A DNA stretch of 64,000 nt from Arenibacter algicola. Its GTDB lineage: Bacteria; Bacteroidota; Bacteroidia; Flavobacteriales; Flavobacteriaceae. The stretch covers positions 434,001 through 498,000 of the forward strand of contig NZ_JAHKPO010000024.1 of the NCBI RefSeq assembly GCF_018860365.1, written 5' to 3'. This document shows, piece by piece, positions 62,756 to 64,000 of the stretch. The notes under the pieces are model-generated. The model was not told the DNA's origin, did not search any database, and saw only the letters and a program-made list of their open reading frames with translations. Position 1 is the first letter of the stretch, and each line of letters opens with the position of its first letter. The position numbers and the translations under genes are program-made.

Positions 62756-63208
62756 TTAGAATATTAAATTATTAAAGATCATCCCTTTTAGATTTTTTGG
62801 AAGGCTATCCCGGATATCGGACATTTCTCCCTGGGATACATATTTTCGTAAATAAAGAAATGTGGTATTTACATATTCTTCGGCCACTTCATCACTGTAT
62901 TCAAAATCGTTTATTGCTGTAGGCCCATCAAATTGTCTGACCAAATCCAAAAATTCGGTCATATTTTTAATTTTGGGCTTTACCTTTTTGACGGTCCATC
63001 CATTAACATAAACGGCCTTGAGAAACATGGGCATCTGGGCAATAAATTGCAACGATTCCTCCACCGGAATAATTTCCCTCAACGCATGAAGTACGGAAGT
63101 TAAAATACGACCGGCTTTGTCGGTATCATTTCCCATATCCATTTGCTTAGTGTAATCCTTTAGGAAGGTATGCCCCTCCGTAGCGTACTGATTAAAATTA
63201 AGTGCCAT
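62756..63208 (-). CDS. DUF2267 domain protein
   Basis: A 150-residue DUF2267 protein. Typical features: FLKDYTKQMDMGNDTDKAGR, ILTSVLHALREIIPVEES, AQMPMFLKAVYVNGW. Function unknown; members often sit with hypoxia or stress genes. The frame is open to 63235, but the Met at 63208 gives the usual N-terminus. A palindromic site lies 53 bases upstream. Confidence 0.9.
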   Translation of the reverse strand: MALNFNQYATEGHTFLKDYTKQMDMGNDTDKAGRILTSVLHALREIIPVEESLQFIAQMPMFLKAVYVNGWTVKKVKPKIKNMTEFLDLVRQFDGPTAINDFEYSDEVAEEYVNTTFLYLRKYVSQGEMSDIRDSLPKNLKGMIFNNLIF

Positions 63209-63260
63209 GATTTCCTGTTTTTGGGATATACACAAAAATGGTCTTATCTTTTCAATTGTA

Positions 63261-63278
63261 AAATGACCTGGGTCATTT
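63261..63278. promoter_or_regulatory. AAATGACC-TG-GGTCATTT palindrome
   Basis: 8-bp perfect inverted arms around TG, containing TGAC-N4-GTCA. It lies 53-70 bases upstream of the DUF2267 start, at typical activator distance. Third site of this layout in the last 9 kb of the window. Confidence 0.55.
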
Positions 63279-63385
63279 GTGCTATAATAGTGGATTAAAT
63301 AATTTGATTTTGTCCAAAAACAACTTCCTTATAGGCTTGGTTTTTTCTGTTGTTTAAAAGTGAAAAAAAAAATGCTATCCCCGCC

Positions 63386-64000
63386 TTAAGCAATATTTAG
63401 GGCTATATCTATCATATCCTGAAAAGTAGTCTCCCGTTCAATGGAATTGGATTTTTGGCCAGTCACCAAAGAATCCGAAATGGTTAATATTGCTAGGGCC
63501 TTAACATTAAACTTGGCAGCTATGGTATATAATCCGGCCGCCTCCATTTCTACACAAAGGACCCCAAATTTTGCCCACAATTTGTAGGAATCGGGATCGT
63601 CCTCATAAAATTCATCCGAAGAAAGTACATTCCCTGCCTTAATGGCCATTCCCTTTTCCTTGGCATAAAGTGCAGCTTTAAGAAGCAGGTCAAAATCTGC
63701 CGTTGGTGCATAGTCGGCATTGATAAATCTGGAATTATTGATCCCAGAGGTGGTGGAAGCTGCCATAGCCAGAACAATATCGCGTAATTTCACCTCTTTT
63801 TGATAAGAGCCTGCGGTACCCACTCGGATTAGATTTTTCACCCCATAATCATTTATTAACTCTTGATAGTAGATGAGTGCCGAAGGAATGCCCATACCAC
63901 TTCCCTGAACCGATATCCGTTTGCCCTTAAAGGTGCCGGTATATCCCAACATACCACGAACTTGGTTATAACAGACGGGATTTTCAAGAAATGTATTTGC
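63386..64000 (-). CDS. deoD: DeoD-type purine nucleoside phosphorylase (cut by window end)
   Basis: Phosphorolysis of purine nucleosides in the salvage pathway. The frame is open to the last base of the window, so about 30 N-terminal residues are missing; the internal Met at 63952 is not the start. Conserved parts include VQGSGMGIPSALIYYQEL, RVGTAGSYQ, VEMEAAGLYTIAA (nucleoside-binding Glu) and ILTISDSLVTG (catalytic Asp). Confidence 0.93.
   Translation of the reverse strand, partial: ANTFLENPVCYNQVRGMLGYTGTFKGKRISVQGSGMGIPSALIYYQELINDYGVKNLIRVGTAGSYQKEVKLRDIVLAMAASTTSGINNSRFINADYAPTADFDLLLKAALYAKEKGMAIKAGNVLSSDEFYEDDPDSYKLWAKFGVLCVEMEAAGLYTIAAKFNVKALAILTISDSLVTGQKSNSIERETTFQDMIDIALNIA

Overview
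The window is a chromosomal segment of a member of the Flavobacteriaceae (Bacteroidetes). The evidence is AT-rich DNA and start codons that mostly lack Shine-Dalgarno sequences. Several promoters carry the Bacteroidetes -7 box TAnnTTTG. Family markers include BatD/BatE, IPExxxVDY, DUF4199, an AraC-TPR regulator and a type IX-secretion-like C-terminus. The gene order acpP-fabF-rnc-IPExxxVDY-pyk is also typical. A marine genus near Maribacter, Zobellia or Arenibacter fits, but the genus is a guess.

Layout. 1-2.7 kb: end of a Bat (aerotolerance) operon. 2.8-7.9 kb: an inorganic-carbon/anion cluster (SulP, UspA-like, beta-carbonic anhydrase, SulP-STAS). 7.9-9.5 kb: pheS and a conserved hypothetical. 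9.6-16.5 kb: a complete RND efflux operon with a GbsR/MarR-type regulator at its head and a TetR regulator at its end. 16.5-28.2 kb: housekeeping genes (CYTH protein, dinB, pyk, rnc, fabF, acpP, purN, RNase H, PfkB kinase, amidophosphoribosyltransferase). 28.2-28.6 kb: two tandem paralogous small-RNA genes. 28.7-40.2 kb: mixed metabolism and repair (AhpD-like, OsmC, a PNGase F-like secreted amidase, recJ, lpxH, queD, PHP hydrolase, 2OG dioxygenase, MATE and others). 40.3-48.9 kb: Usp, tRNA-Ala(GGC), an outer-membrane beta-barrel receptor, a methyltransferase, a membrane AraC-TPR regulator and a peroxiredoxin. 49.0-53.9 kb: a probable small island (sigma-like factor, two Hsp20, a YodC-like protein, patatin, a lipoprotein). 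It is flanked by direct repeats of the 3' end of an L,D-transpeptidase gene. 53.9-64.0 kb: the L,D-transpeptidase, an Mla-type lipid transporter, a metallophosphoesterase, a CDP-alcohol phosphatidyltransferase, an OmpA lipoprotein, DUF302, DinB, DUF2267, and a deoD gene cut by the window end.

How the genes work together. The efflux genes form one tripartite pump operon. The SulP/carbonic anhydrase cluster probably couples bicarbonate uptake to CO2 hydration. The last 15 kb is rich in envelope and stress functions (Hsp20, Usp, DUF302, DUF2267, OmpA, L,D-transpeptidase, Mla). Three sites there share the palindrome TGAC-N4-GTCA, and two promoters look sigma-54-like, so part of the region may be a co-regulated stress response.

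The strongest candidates for something undescribed are two. The first is the pair of ~70-nt RNAs at 28.3-28.6 kb: 40 identical nucleotides, separate promoters, diverged terminator stems, and two 12-bp palindromes upstream. The second is the ~4.8-kb island inserted at the 3' end of the L,D-transpeptidase gene. All family calls come from reading motifs by eye; no database search was run.
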